Shown: positions 8,430 through 15,820, numbered from the stretch's first letter. The stretch: DNA of 15,854 nt from Oscillospiraceae bacterium (GCA_031266295.1 JAISBH010000055.1:1-15854); one strand, 5' to 3'. Made by a program: numbers and translations. The notes: a model not told the origin generated them from the sequence alone.

Positions 8430-8491
8430 GTTACTTGGGAATAATGAAGAATAACAGACGATAGGGGTCAAGATTCATTACGTCCAAGGAC

Positions 8492-8496
8492 GGAGG
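8492..8496 (+). promoter_or_regulatory. Ribosome binding site that selects a TTG start
   Basis: GGAGG at 8492-8496 is ten bases before a TTG at 8507. The next in-frame ATG (8534) has no comparable site and would shorten the leader of the membrane segment. The nearby ATG at 8512 is out of frame. The site therefore supports the rare TTG initiation codon. Confidence 0.65.
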
Positions 8497-8506
8497 CAGC
8501 GATCAG

Positions 8507-9241
8507 TTGGAATGGAATGTTGAAAGTCTGGCGATGGGCGCGGCGTTTTTATCCGGAATGGCGCTGGCGATGACGATAGTGCTGATGACGCTGCTGGTGC
8601 GGCTGAATCGGCGTATGCAATCGCTGGAAGGCTGGATGGCGCGGGAATTCGCGCGGATGCATGACGGCATCGCGGCTATACATCGCCAGGCGCTCGAACA
8701 GGCGCGGCGCGGCGCGGCCGACATAGTCCCGACGCCGCAGCAGCCAGCTGCGCAGCCCGCGTCGGCACCTGCGGAGCTTCAGCAGTACTATCAATCCTCG
8801 CCGTTCGCGCCGCCGCCGCGAAGGCCCACCGCGTTGAACCCAATGCCTGAACGCATCGTACCCGCTCACGGTAAAGAATTGACACAGGCGGTCAACAACC
8901 TGCTGGTATCCAATCAGCCGTTCAACTTCTCGGAAACGCTGCAGGAGACTCACCCAAGGATGACGTTGCTGAGGATGTCTCCGCGCGGCACGCCCGATTT
9001 ATGGTCGAGCACGGTGCTGCTTGATCCGGGTGGGGACGGGTTCTTCGCGTGGATCGACCAGAACCGAGCGTACCTGTTCCCCAATTACGACCGATTCTCA
9101 ACTACGCACGACCCGAAACTGCTGTTCGATGGCGCAAGGCTGGACTCACGGATCCACGCGGTGATCAGACCTGCGGTACTGGCACGATCCAGCGACGGCG
9201 CGTGGCAGCTAACCGAGAAGGGTCAGGTACAGATGAGGTGA
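8507..9241 (+). CDS. Single-pass membrane protein with short coiled coil and proline-rich linker (cluster gene 5)
   Basis: This 244-residue protein is of unknown family. One hydrophobic helix (about 11-33) is followed by LNRRMQ, so the positive-inside rule places the bulk of the protein in the cytoplasm. Residues 34-68 form a probable short coiled coil. A Pro/Ala/Gln-rich linker (about 75-110) leads to a C-terminal domain (about 115-244) with strand-like stretches such as WSSTVLLD and GFFAWID. The start is a TTG chosen by its GGAGG. The layout, membrane anchor plus coiled coil plus linker plus domain, resembles adaptor proteins that tether cytoskeletal filaments to the membrane, such as ZipA or EzrA, but no homology to them is visible. 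Its place right after the actin-like ATPase makes it a candidate anchor (inference). Confidence 0.82.
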   Translation: MEWNVESLAMGAAFLSGMALAMTIVLMTLLVRLNRRMQSLEGWMAREFARMHDGIAAIHRQALEQARRGAADIVPTPQQPAAQPASAPAELQQYYQSSPFAPPPRRPTALNPMPERIVPAHGKELTQAVNNLLVSNQPFNFSETLQETHPRMTLLRMSPRGTPDLWSSTVLLDPGGDGFFAWIDQNRAYLFPNYDRFSTTHDPKLLFDGARLDSRIHAVIRPAVLARSSDGAWQLTEKGQVQMR

Positions 9242-9260
9242 CGGTAGGAGGCGGTATGCT

Positions 9261-9983
9261 ATGAAGAAACTTGCGATTATAATAATGGTTATTGTATCTG
9301 CTGTTATTATGCTGCTACCCGGCATAACAGCGGCGGATTGGAGCGCGCCGACCGCGAACCTGGCGGCGTACGAGACGCAATACGCCGCCGCCATGACGGA
9401 TTACAAACGCGTCCGATATGGCGCGGAGAGCGAGACCGTACAGCGCGTCAAACAGCAGTTGCGGGACCTGGGATTCTTTGACAATCGTATCAACACGAGT
9501 TACTTTAGAACCTTGGAGATCGCAACGCGGGTATTCTGCCAGCAGATGAGGATCGGCGGCGACGGCCGCGAGATAACGCCGCTTATGCAGGCGATGCTAG
9601 CCGATCCATCCATCCAGCGCGCAGTCTCGCCAGGGATCAACATATACACATATTCAAGCACACGCGACGAAACCAAGTTCCTGACATACACATACGCGCA
9701 GCTGCAGCGACCCAACACTCAGCGTGACGCGAGCGTAGGCTTCGTCGGCGCGATTACATACGTGTCGAACGAAGGCAGTATGCAATACATGGCGATGACT
9801 ATGGAAGGCCGTTCCGACTGGATCATATACCTGGTATACCAGCCGTTGCCGCGCACCACGCGGTTCCAGGCTGGCGACGCGGTTGCCGTGTTCGGCGTGA
9901 CGCAGGGACCGCAATCAATGCCGTATGACGGCATGGCTGAGGAGCGGCTGACGGTGCAGGCGGACAGGATCGGTTACCAATGA
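9261..9983 (+). CDS. Secreted protein with peptidoglycan-binding-like domain (cluster gene 6)
   Basis: This 240-residue protein begins with a strong signal peptide that ends near ITA-AD (residue 24), with no lipobox, so it is probably secreted. Residues about 52-116 (YGAESETVQRVKQQLRDLG, then FFDNRINTSYF and a helix) follow the pattern of the PG_binding_1 helical repeat: a turn, the VxxVQxxLxxLG helix, then G/F-F-x-x-x-x-x. The C-terminal part (about 140-240) is beta-rich and ends with a GDAVAVFGVTQG segment, reminiscent of OB-fold domains attached to exported Bacillota proteins. AGGAGG (9246-9251) lies nine bases before the ATG, and 19 bases separate it from gene 5. It would place the cluster's influence on the outer face of the membrane, at the cell wall. 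Domain calls are by eye. Confidence 0.8.
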   Translation: MKKLAIIIMVIVSAVIMLLPGITAADWSAPTANLAAYETQYAAAMTDYKRVRYGAESETVQRVKQQLRDLGFFDNRINTSYFRTLEIATRVFCQQMRIGGDGREITPLMQAMLADPSIQRAVSPGINIYTYSSTRDETKFLTYTYAQLQRPNTQRDASVGFVGAITYVSNEGSMQYMAMTMEGRSDWIIYLVYQPLPRTTRFQAGDAVAVFGVTQGPQSMPYDGMAEERLTVQADRIGYQ

Positions 9984-9992
9984 GGTGAATTC

Positions 9993-11432
9993 ATGCGGCG
10001 CACAGCTATGGTATTATTAACTTTGCTATTAATTGGGACGAGGTCGGCAAGCTGCGCGGAGCTTGCGGAGGAACCGCCTCCGCTTTACAGCGTCGAGTGG
10101 TCGCGTTTGTTGGGTGGCAAGGGCGACGTTTTAACTAAGTTCGCCGTTGCGAGCGATGGCAGAATATGGCTGGTAGGTTCGGCAGCAAGCGAGTCTGACG
10201 ACGCGCACGGCGGAGGCGACGGTTGGGTTGCAGTGTTGGACGCCGACGGTGTTCCGCTGTGGTCAAAGCGTTACGGCGGCAGCGATGGCGACAGGCTATT
10301 CGACGTCGCTCTTCTGTCAGACGGCGGCGCGGTGATACTGGGCGAGACCGAGTCAAGCAACGGACAGGTGAAGAATTATCGCGGGGGTGTTGACGCATGG
10401 GTAATACGCGTGGACGCGCAGGGCGCGTTGGTCTGGCAGAAATGTCTGGGCGGCACGCTGGACGACAACCTAACTGCGATGCGGATCGTCACAAACGTGG
10501 CCGTGGATGAGAACACGACGGAGGATCGTGTAATACTCGCCGGATGGTCAATGAGTTATAATAATGATCTCAACCTGAATGAAGGCGGCAAGGACGCCTG
10601 GGTCTGCGCGATTCGTCTGGACAGCGGACGTTCGTTATGGCATTATCAGACGGGCGGCGTTAGCGATGACTGGTTCGACATATTACTGCCTGAGCAGCAG
10701 GGCATGACGGCGATTGGTGGCACAACCCTCGAAGACGCGCAAGGCGGGCAGCGTGTAGTGCCGGTATTAACATCAATCGGAGCGGATGGCGGCGAGGGAG
10801 CCATCATAAGGATACAGTTAAAGGAAGATGCGTGGATCAGCGACGCCGCGCAGACGACTGACGGCTGGATTCTCGCGGGCCGGACAGGCGTGGAAAACTC
10901 TGACGCGTGGCTGAGCCGCGTGTCGCCGGACGGGTCGTTCAACACGATCTATATGGAGGGCAATACGAACGGCGCGATGTCGATTATCCGGCAGTACACG
11001 TTCAGCATAGCTCTTGCGGTGGGCACGCTGGATTCGGAAGGCTCGAGATTGACGGGCGTGCACGGCGGACGCGACGTATGGACGGTAGGTTTGACGCGCG
11101 ATCGGGTGCAGTGGGAGCAGGCGCTGGGCGGTTCCGGCGAAACGACGCCGCTGTTCGTCACAAGGCGCAGCGACGGGCGGTATGTGATCGCGATGTCGAC
11201 GACGTCGGCTGACGGGGATTTGCCGCCTCATGAGCAGAATTGCGTTGGGTGGATCGTCCTGTTGGACGTGAACGGGAATCTGCTGCGCCAGGCGATAATC
11301 GCGCCTTACGCGGATCAGCGATTCACGTCTGCGACGACGGCGGCGACAGATAGCAGCGTAATATTCTTGGGCGAGGCCATGGATGAAACCGGCGTTTGGC
11401 GCGCCGCTATAGTCAAGGCGACCGCTCATTGA
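9993..11432 (+). CDS. Secreted seven-repeat beta-propeller-like protein (cluster gene 7)
   Basis: This 479-residue exported protein has a signal peptide cleaved near residue 22 (SASCA-EL), followed by seven tandem repeats of about 55-65 residues. A typical unit runs GGSxxD, then a DGG-x-VILG strand pair, then a D-[AG]-W-V-x-x-x-D-x-x-G-x-L-x-W strand that leads into the next GG. Clear copies of the DAWV/DGWV-type strand start near residues 77, 138, 202, 305, 364 and 420. Repeats 4 and 5 are the most degenerate. Seven units of this length fit a seven-bladed propeller, usually a protein- or ligand-binding scaffold. No catalytic motif was seen. GAGGTG sits in the nine bases between the preceding stop and this ATG, indicating coupled translation. 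As the last gene of the cluster it could be an external sensor or adaptor (inference). Confidence 0.85.
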   Translation: MRRTAMVLLTLLLIGTRSASCAELAEEPPPLYSVEWSRLLGGKGDVLTKFAVASDGRIWLVGSAASESDDAHGGGDGWVAVLDADGVPLWSKRYGGSDGDRLFDVALLSDGGAVILGETESSNGQVKNYRGGVDAWVIRVDAQGALVWQKCLGGTLDDNLTAMRIVTNVAVDENTTEDRVILAGWSMSYNNDLNLNEGGKDAWVCAIRLDSGRSLWHYQTGGVSDDWFDILLPEQQGMTAIGGTTLEDAQGGQRVVPVLTSIGADGGEGAIIRIQLKEDAWISDAAQTTDGWILAGRTGVENSDAWLSRVSPDGSFNTIYMEGNTNGAMSIIRQYTFSIALAVGTLDSEGSRLTGVHGGRDVWTVGLTRDRVQWEQALGGSGETTPLFVTRRSDGRYVIAMSTTSADGDLPPHEQNCVGWIVLLDVNGNLLRQAIIAPYADQRFTSATTAATDSSVIFLGEAMDETGVWRAAIVKATAH

Positions 11433-11470
11433 TATGGATAGCATCATACCGCAATGTAAGACAAACTGAA

Positions 11471-11537
11471 TTATAGCCCGCGCCGTTAAGAATTTCCACG
11501 TATCTGCGGTGGAGATTCTTAGCGGCGTGGGCTGTAA
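11471..11537 (+). terminator. Long intergenic hairpin between converging genes
   Basis: A 29-base-pair stem (11471-11499 with 11509-11537) closes a nine-base loop. Four pairs are G-U or U-G when read as plus-strand RNA (11474/11534, 11480/11528, 11486/11522, 11494/11514) and none is a true mismatch. The same positions are A-C mismatches in minus-strand RNA. It lies 38 bases past the propeller gene stop and four bases past the M29 stop on the other strand. No U-tract follows on either side, so classic intrinsic termination is doubtful. A transcript-end protector, RNase III target or relic of a small mobile element are alternatives. Confidence 0.6.
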
Positions 11538-11541
11538 CGTA

Positions 11542-12657
11542 TTAAATCAGCGCCTCCGGATTCAAACACTTCAGGTCGTCGGTCACGAACAGCCCACCCT
11601 TGCGCACCAGCTGCCCATCGAAGTATATCTCGCCGCCACCCTTCTCGGCGGTCTGGATGCATACCAAATCCCAATGAATGGCGGACTTGTTGCCATTGTC
11701 GCAGTCGTCGTACGCGTTGCCTGGCGTGAAATGGAACGACCCCGCTATCTTCTCGTCGAACAGCGTGTCGTTCATCGCCTTGTTTATGTAGGGATTGACG
11801 CCGATCGCGAACTCGCCGACGAACCGCGCACCCTCGTCCGTGTCGAGTATCGCGTTCATACGCAGCGTTTCGCTGGACGAAGCCTCGACGATCCTGCCGT
11901 TCTCAAAGCGGAAACTGATGTTGTCAAACGACGTTCCCTGATACAGGCTGGACGTGTTGTAGCGCAGCGTACCGTTTACGCTGCCCCGCACTGGCGCCGT
12001 GAATACTTCTCCGTCAGGGATGTTCAGCTTGCCGTCGCACTTTATGGCGGGCAGTCCCTTTATCGAGAATGACAGATCCGTGCCAGGCCCAATCAACCGC
12101 ACCTTGTCGGTATTCTCCATGCGCTTGACGAGCGCGTCCATCGCGCGGGACATCTTCGCGTAGTCCAGGTTGCACACGTTGAAGTAGAAGTCTTCGAACG
12201 CGGCGGTGGACATCTCTGCCTGCTGCGCCATCGACGGCGCCGGATAGCGCAGCACGACCCACTTAGTTTGAGGCACTCGTATCAGCGAGTGTACCGGCTT
12301 GCCGTACAGGCGCGAATACGCAGACATGCGCTCGTCGGACACGTCGGCCATCTCATAGCCGTTGTCTCCGGAACGGATGCCGATATACGCCTGCATACTG
12401 GACATGACCGCCGCGTCCAGCTCAGCCATCTTCGTGAATTGGTCATCCGTGGCGTTCATCAGCAGTTCGCGCTGCACGGACGGTTCGTTCAACCACACGA
12501 ACGGCTGACCCTCGGCCTTGTACGTCTCGCGGATCAACGCATTGACCAGCATCGGTTGTACGCCGATGCTGTGGATCAATACGCGCTCGCCAGGCTTTAC
12601 GGCGCAGGAATAATTGATCAGGTTCCGCGCGAGGGTTTCGATTCTCGGATCGTTCAT
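11542..12657 (-). CDS. M29-family metallo-aminopeptidase (aminopeptidase T/AmpS-like)
   Basis: This 371-residue cytoplasmic enzyme releases N-terminal amino acids from peptides using two divalent metals. The family's metal ligands are all in place: Glu217 in PDGEVFTAP, Glu282 in GEFAIG, His309 in SFHFTPGN, Tyr316, and His328/Asp330 in IHWDLV. The spacing of these residues fits known M29 members, and the N-terminal YSCAVKPGERVLI segment is typical of the family. Length is a little under the 400-410 residues of the best studied enzymes. An AGGAGG (12664-12669) lies six bases before the ATG. It begins 42 bases after metA on the same strand, so it is probably cotranscribed, giving a possible link to amino-acid supply through peptide recycling. 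Confidence 0.92.
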   Translation of the reverse strand: MNDPRIETLARNLINYSCAVKPGERVLIHSIGVQPMLVNALIRETYKAEGQPFVWLNEPSVQRELLMNATDDQFTKMAELDAAVMSSMQAYIGIRSGDNGYEMADVSDERMSAYSRLYGKPVHSLIRVPQTKWVVLRYPAPSMAQQAEMSTAAFEDFYFNVCNLDYAKMSRAMDALVKRMENTDKVRLIGPGTDLSFSIKGLPAIKCDGKLNIPDGEVFTAPVRGSVNGTLRYNTSSLYQGTSFDNISFRFENGRIVEASSSETLRMNAILDTDEGARFVGEFAIGVNPYINKAMNDTLFDEKIAGSFHFTPGNAYDDCDNGNKSAIHWDLVCIQTAEKGGGEIYFDGQLVRKGGLFVTDDLKCLNPEALI

Positions 12658-12699
12658 CTGAATCCTCCTATATTACATAGCTTCTATACTGTATCGTTA

Positions 12700-13677
12700 C
12701 TATATTGAGTAATTCCAGACCTCTTCTTCACGGCGTCCGCCGCACTCTGAGGCCGCGATGGGCTGCATTGTGCCCAAATCATATGGTGTTTCCTGATAAA
12801 CGAAGTAGTTCAGCCAGTTCTGGAACAACAGGCTGGCGTGTGATCGCCATCGCACCATGGGCGGCTTGGTATCGTCGTCGGCGGGATAGTAATGGCGGGG
12901 TTTCTCAATGAGCATACCTTTCGCCAGGTCGCGCCGATACTCCTTGTCCAGCGTGTCCGCGTCATACTCGCTATGTCCGGTCGCGAACACACGCCGCCCG
13001 TCGCGGCTGGCGACCAGTCCGACACCGGATTCCTCGGATACGGCCAGCACGTTCAGGTCGGGACACGCGTACAGCGCTGACTCATTGACCGCCGTATGAC
13101 GGCTGACAGGGATGTAATACGCGTCGTCAAATCCGCGCATTAACGGATTGTTCCTATCGCGCACACGGTGTTCAAACACGCCGAACATCTTGCGAGGCAG
13201 CTCTATCTTACCTATCCGGTAGTGATGGAACAGCGCGGCTTGCGCGGCCCAGCATATGTACAGCGTGCTGTACGCGTTGCGGTCGGCCCAGTCCATTATC
13301 ATGCGCAGCTCGTCCCAATAACGCACGTCCTCAAAGTCCATCAGTTCAACGGGCGCGCCGGTTATTATAAACCCATCGTATAATTCATCCCGCGCCTCGT
13401 CGAACGTCTTGTAAAACGCGTCCAGGTGGGTTTGCGAGGTATTGGTCGAGACGTAGCTGGCCGTGCGCAGCAGGGTTATCTCCACCTGCAGCGGAGTGTT
13501 GCCTATCAGGCGCAACAGCTGGGTTTCGGTGGCCTCCTTGGTGGGCATCAGGTTGAGTATGGCTATCTTTAGCGGACGGATGTCCTGAGACGCCGAGCGA
13601 CGCTCGGTCATCACAAATATATTCTCCTGGGCCAATATGCGCGTAGCGGGCAGCGCGTCGGGTATCTTGACGGGCAT
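12700..13677 (-). CDS. metA: Homoserine O-acetyltransferase, MetA type
   Basis: This 325-residue cytoplasmic enzyme acylates the hydroxyl of L-homoserine in the first committed step of methionine synthesis. Class I glutamine-amidotransferase-like fold features are clear, and numbering coincides with E. coli MetA: nucleophile Cys142 in YICWAAQAA and the His235/Glu237 pair in GHSEYD. Residue 111 is Glu (TGAPVE) where E. coli has Gly. In this family Glu111 is associated with acetyl-CoA rather than succinyl-CoA use, so the product should be O-acetylhomoserine, despite the common name homoserine O-succinyltransferase. The WRSHASLLFQNWLNYFVYQ segment near the C terminus is typical. GGAGG (13684-13688) lies six bases before the ATG. 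An M29 peptidase gene follows. Confidence 0.97.
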   Translation of the reverse strand: MPVKIPDALPATRILAQENIFVMTERRSASQDIRPLKIAILNLMPTKEATETQLLRLIGNTPLQVEITLLRTASYVSTNTSQTHLDAFYKTFDEARDELYDGFIITGAPVELMDFEDVRYWDELRMIMDWADRNAYSTLYICWAAQAALFHHYRIGKIELPRKMFGVFEHRVRDRNNPLMRGFDDAYYIPVSRHTAVNESALYACPDLNVLAVSEESGVGLVASRDGRRVFATGHSEYDADTLDKEYRRDLAKGMLIEKPRHYYPADDDTKPPMVRWRSHASLLFQNWLNYFVYQETPYDLGTMQPIAASECGGRREEEVWNYSI

Positions 13678-13741
13678 CGAATTCCTCCAGACACATGTGA
13701 ATTTGATCCAATATCAAGTTCGCGGGATTAACTCGCGGCGC

Positions 13742-13769
13742 TTGCAAGTCTTATTGTATGCAGTATTAT
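13742..13769 (+). promoter_or_regulatory. Probable SigA promoter of the polysaccharide deacetylase gene
   Basis: TTGCAA (13742-13747) and TATTAT (13764-13769) are separated by 16 bases and match 4 of 6 and 5 of 6 consensus positions. Transcription would start about 45 bases before the ATG at 13820. It overlaps the metA promoter on the opposite strand. Confidence 0.45.
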
Positions 13770-13781
13770 GTTTACGCGCAA
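13753..13781 (-). promoter_or_regulatory. Probable SigA promoter of metA
   Basis: Read on the minus strand, TTGCGC (13781-13776) and TACAAT (13758-13753) have a 17-base spacer. The leader to the metA start would be about 70 bases, with a small stem-loop TTGAT-ATTGG-ATCAA (13717-13703). That is too short for a SAM-I riboswitch or a T-box. Confidence 0.45.
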
Positions 13782-13819
13782 GTGTAATCACAAGTATATG
13801 AGGCTGGAGGATAGTGGCA

Positions 13820-14761
13820 ATGGCGTATAAACGGCGGAACGTTCGGGAAAAGCGCGGAGGCGCGGCTTTATTAATGGCATGGTTGATGCTGCTGTGCGCG
13901 TTGGCGCCGACCGCGTTAGCGCGCGTCGCCGTAGACGCCTTAGACGGCGGCGCCATACCTCCCGCCGCGAGCCTCGGCGCACTGCAGGAACGGGACGCCG
14001 TATCCGAAACTGAGGACACAAGACTGGGGTTTTATGGCGGCGCAGATATCGCCGGCAGCCTTTTTTCGTTTACTGTGTCTCCGCTGGATCATGAGGTAAT
14101 CGATCCGCCGCTGTACGCCGCGTCGTTCTCACGAGCGCCGCTGCCGCCGAGTGCCGCAGCCATGCGAGTCGCTCTAACGTTCGACGACGGACCGTCGGTA
14201 TACACCAAGCGGATATTAGATACGTTAGAACGCTACGGCGCGAAGGCGACGTTCTGCGTGCTAGGCAGCCGCGTGAACAACTACGCGTCCACGATTGAGC
14301 GCGCGAATCGGATGGGCTGCGAGATTATCGGCCACTCGTGGAGCCACAAGTCGCTGACCAGTCTCCCATTAGCCGAAATCGAGAACGATATCAGCCGTAC
14401 GGCCAGCGTGATTAAAAGGGTAACGGGCACGGCGCCCAAGCTGTTCCGCCCGCCGTACGGCAGCGTAAATAACGACGTTCGCTTGGCAGCGCGGCGTCAA
14501 GGCGCGGCTATAATCATGTGGTCGGTGGATACGCTGGATTGGTCCAGCCGTAACGCCGACAGGGTATATAACGCGATCATGAGCGAGGTTAAAAACGGCT
14601 CAATCATACTGTGCCACGACATGTACGCTACGACCGCAGACGCAGTCAGTCTGGCGGTGCCGGAGCTGATAAGGCGAGGGTATCAACTGGTGACGGTGTC
14701 AGAGTTATTAAGGTTTGATGAGAATGGGGTTACAGCGGGGATGACTTATCGTAACAAGTAG
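13820..14761 (+). CDS. Secreted or membrane-anchored polysaccharide deacetylase (NodB/CE4)
   Basis: This metal-dependent deacetylase removes N-acetyl (or O-acetyl) groups from polysaccharides, most often peptidoglycan in Bacillota. The 313-residue protein has a basic N terminus and a hydrophobic helix (about 16-34), either a signal peptide (ALA at 33-35) or an anchor. A low-complexity linker leads to the NodB domain from about residue 115. Motifs are intact: TFDDGPS (Asp122 base, Asp123 metal), HSWSH (His172 and His176), RPPYG (210-214), DTLDW (237-241) and ILCHD (His266). GGAGG (13806-13810) is nine bases before the ATG at 13820, but only three before an alternative GTG at 13814, so the ATG is preferred. 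It is divergent from metA. Confidence 0.94.
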   Translation: MAYKRRNVREKRGGAALLMAWLMLLCALAPTALARVAVDALDGGAIPPAASLGALQERDAVSETEDTRLGFYGGADIAGSLFSFTVSPLDHEVIDPPLYAASFSRAPLPPSAAAMRVALTFDDGPSVYTKRILDTLERYGAKATFCVLGSRVNNYASTIERANRMGCEIIGHSWSHKSLTSLPLAEIENDISRTASVIKRVTGTAPKLFRPPYGSVNNDVRLAARRQGAAIIMWSVDTLDWSSRNADRVYNAIMSEVKNGSIILCHDMYATTADAVSLAVPELIRRGYQLVTVSELLRFDENGVTAGMTYRNK

Positions 14762-14772
14762 GATTGAAGAGT

Positions 14773-15480
14773 ATGAATAGGACAATGAAAGTTGCCGTTA
14801 TTCACGGCAGTCCGCGCAAGGGCAACACCTACAAAGCAGCGCGTATTTTCATGGGCGAACTGGCATTGCGCGGCGGCGTTGAATTTGTTGAGTTCTTGGT
14901 GCCGCAAGCACTGCCGATGTTCTGTACAGGCTGCCAGCTTTGTCTAGGGAATCCCAACGAAATGTGTCCGCACAGCGAGTATGTTACCCCCATCCTGAAT
15001 GCGCTGCTGAAGGCTGATGCAATCATCGTCGCCTCGCCCCACTACGGTGGATCATCGATTCCAGGCGGGTTGAAAAATCTGTTTGATCACCTAAGTTTTC
15101 TTAGTTTGCCCATTGCGCCGCGCGAGGAGATGTTCAGCCAGAAGGCTTTCGTTATTACAACTGGCACAGGCTCGACAGGTGCTATAAAGCTTATACGCGA
15201 AACGTTGAAAGGCTGGGGCGTCAATCGGGTATACGCAATCGGACTAAGGATGTTCACGGACAAATGGGATATGATGCCGACGTCAAAACAAGCGAGGTTT
15301 GATCGTGTTCTGCGCCGGAACGCTCAGGCGTTCCGGCGCGCTAAACATCGACGGGCATATATTTCCACGGTGTTTATGTATTATATGGCGAAGCTTGTTA
15401 TCAGGAAGTATATCGGGGAGAATGGATATCCGTACAGGTATTGGGACAAACGCGGATGGTTGGGGAGGAGACCGTTTTAG
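14773..15480 (+). CDS. Fe-S flavoprotein / NAD(P)H-dependent FMN reductase-like flavodoxin-fold protein
   Basis: This 235-residue cytoplasmic redox protein has a flavodoxin fold. The FMN phosphate loop is GSPRKGNT (12-19), and ASPHYGGSSIPGGLKNLFDH (87-106) supplies the second flavin-contacting loop. Between them a compact cysteine motif, C51-x2-C54-x2-C57-x7-C65, matches the pattern that binds a [4Fe-4S] cluster in iron-sulfur flavoproteins. It therefore probably transfers electrons between a reductant and an unknown acceptor. A YWDKRGW segment near the C terminus is common in the family. The start is the ATG at 14773 with AGGA (14760-14763) nine bases upstream. A TTG at 14764 and an ATG at 14785 are alternatives. 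It follows the deacetylase by 11 bases and may share its transcript. A strong hairpin (15312-15339) lies within the gene. Confidence 0.88.
   Translation: MNRTMKVAVIHGSPRKGNTYKAARIFMGELALRGGVEFVEFLVPQALPMFCTGCQLCLGNPNEMCPHSEYVTPILNALLKADAIIVASPHYGGSSIPGGLKNLFDHLSFLSLPIAPREEMFSQKAFVITTGTGSTGAIKLIRETLKGWGVNRVYAIGLRMFTDKWDMMPTSKQARFDRVLRRNAQAFRRAKHRRAYISTVFMYYMAKLVIRKYIGENGYPYRYWDKRGWLGRRPF
15312..15339. repeat. Perfect 12-bp palindrome inside the flavoprotein gene
   Basis: GCGCCGGAACGC (15312-15323) faces its exact reverse complement (15328-15339) across a TCAG loop, with one more possible U-G pair at the base. It encodes part of an Arg/Ala-rich helix (about residues 180-189) and leaves the frame intact. 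A GC-rich stem this perfect in coding sequence is unusual for this window. Confidence 0.8.
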
Positions 15481-15735
15481 ATGGATAGCAGCCTTGATAT
15501 CACACTGACCTTTGAACTCAGGGAAATCGCGGCCCTTGTCAAGTCCGCCATAAACGACGAGTCCGCGCGAAAAACGCTCCCGCCTACCTTCGCCGTGATC
15601 GACTGGTCCGACGCAGACGAACTTTCCGACGCGCTGTTCGAGGCCATTGTAGAAACCGTCGCCGCAGCACACGGACTCGACGATGAGCAGATTGCGCGGC
15701 TTGTCCTGCTGGCGGATCGGGTTATTGATATCTGA
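15481..15735 (+). CDS. Small acidic protein of unknown function
   Basis: This 84-residue acidic protein is largely predicted to be helical, with a WSDADELSDALFEAIVETVAAAHGLDDEQ segment split here as WSDADELSDALFEAIVE then TVAAAHGLDDEQ. It has no membrane segment, signal peptide or recognised motif. The ATG directly follows the flavoprotein stop codon (TAGATG), and GGAGGAG (15464-15470) lies ten bases upstream, so translation is plausible and probably coupled. The Asp/Glu-rich composition differs from shadow frames in this window, which are Arg-rich. Function is unknown, and the gene could be lineage-restricted. Confidence 0.6.
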   Translation: MDSSLDITLTFELREIAALVKSAINDESARKTLPPTFAVIDWSDADELSDALFEAIVETVAAAHGLDDEQIARLVLLADRVIDI

Positions 15736-15820
15736 ATTATGTGAATACGGCGAGGAGAAGCCTCTCTTCTGTTACCATAGAATCCTTTACACCGTCGCGG
15801 CCTTTCCGCTCTGCCGCAGG

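Noticed and set aside
10818..11447. 209-codon open frame opposite the propeller gene
   Set aside because: It is antisense to a clear repeat protein, is Arg/His-rich and has no motif.
13678..13760. SAM or T-box riboswitch upstream of metA
   Set aside because: The leader from the predicted start site is only about 70 bases and shows only small stem-loops. No SAM-I or T-box core was recognisable.
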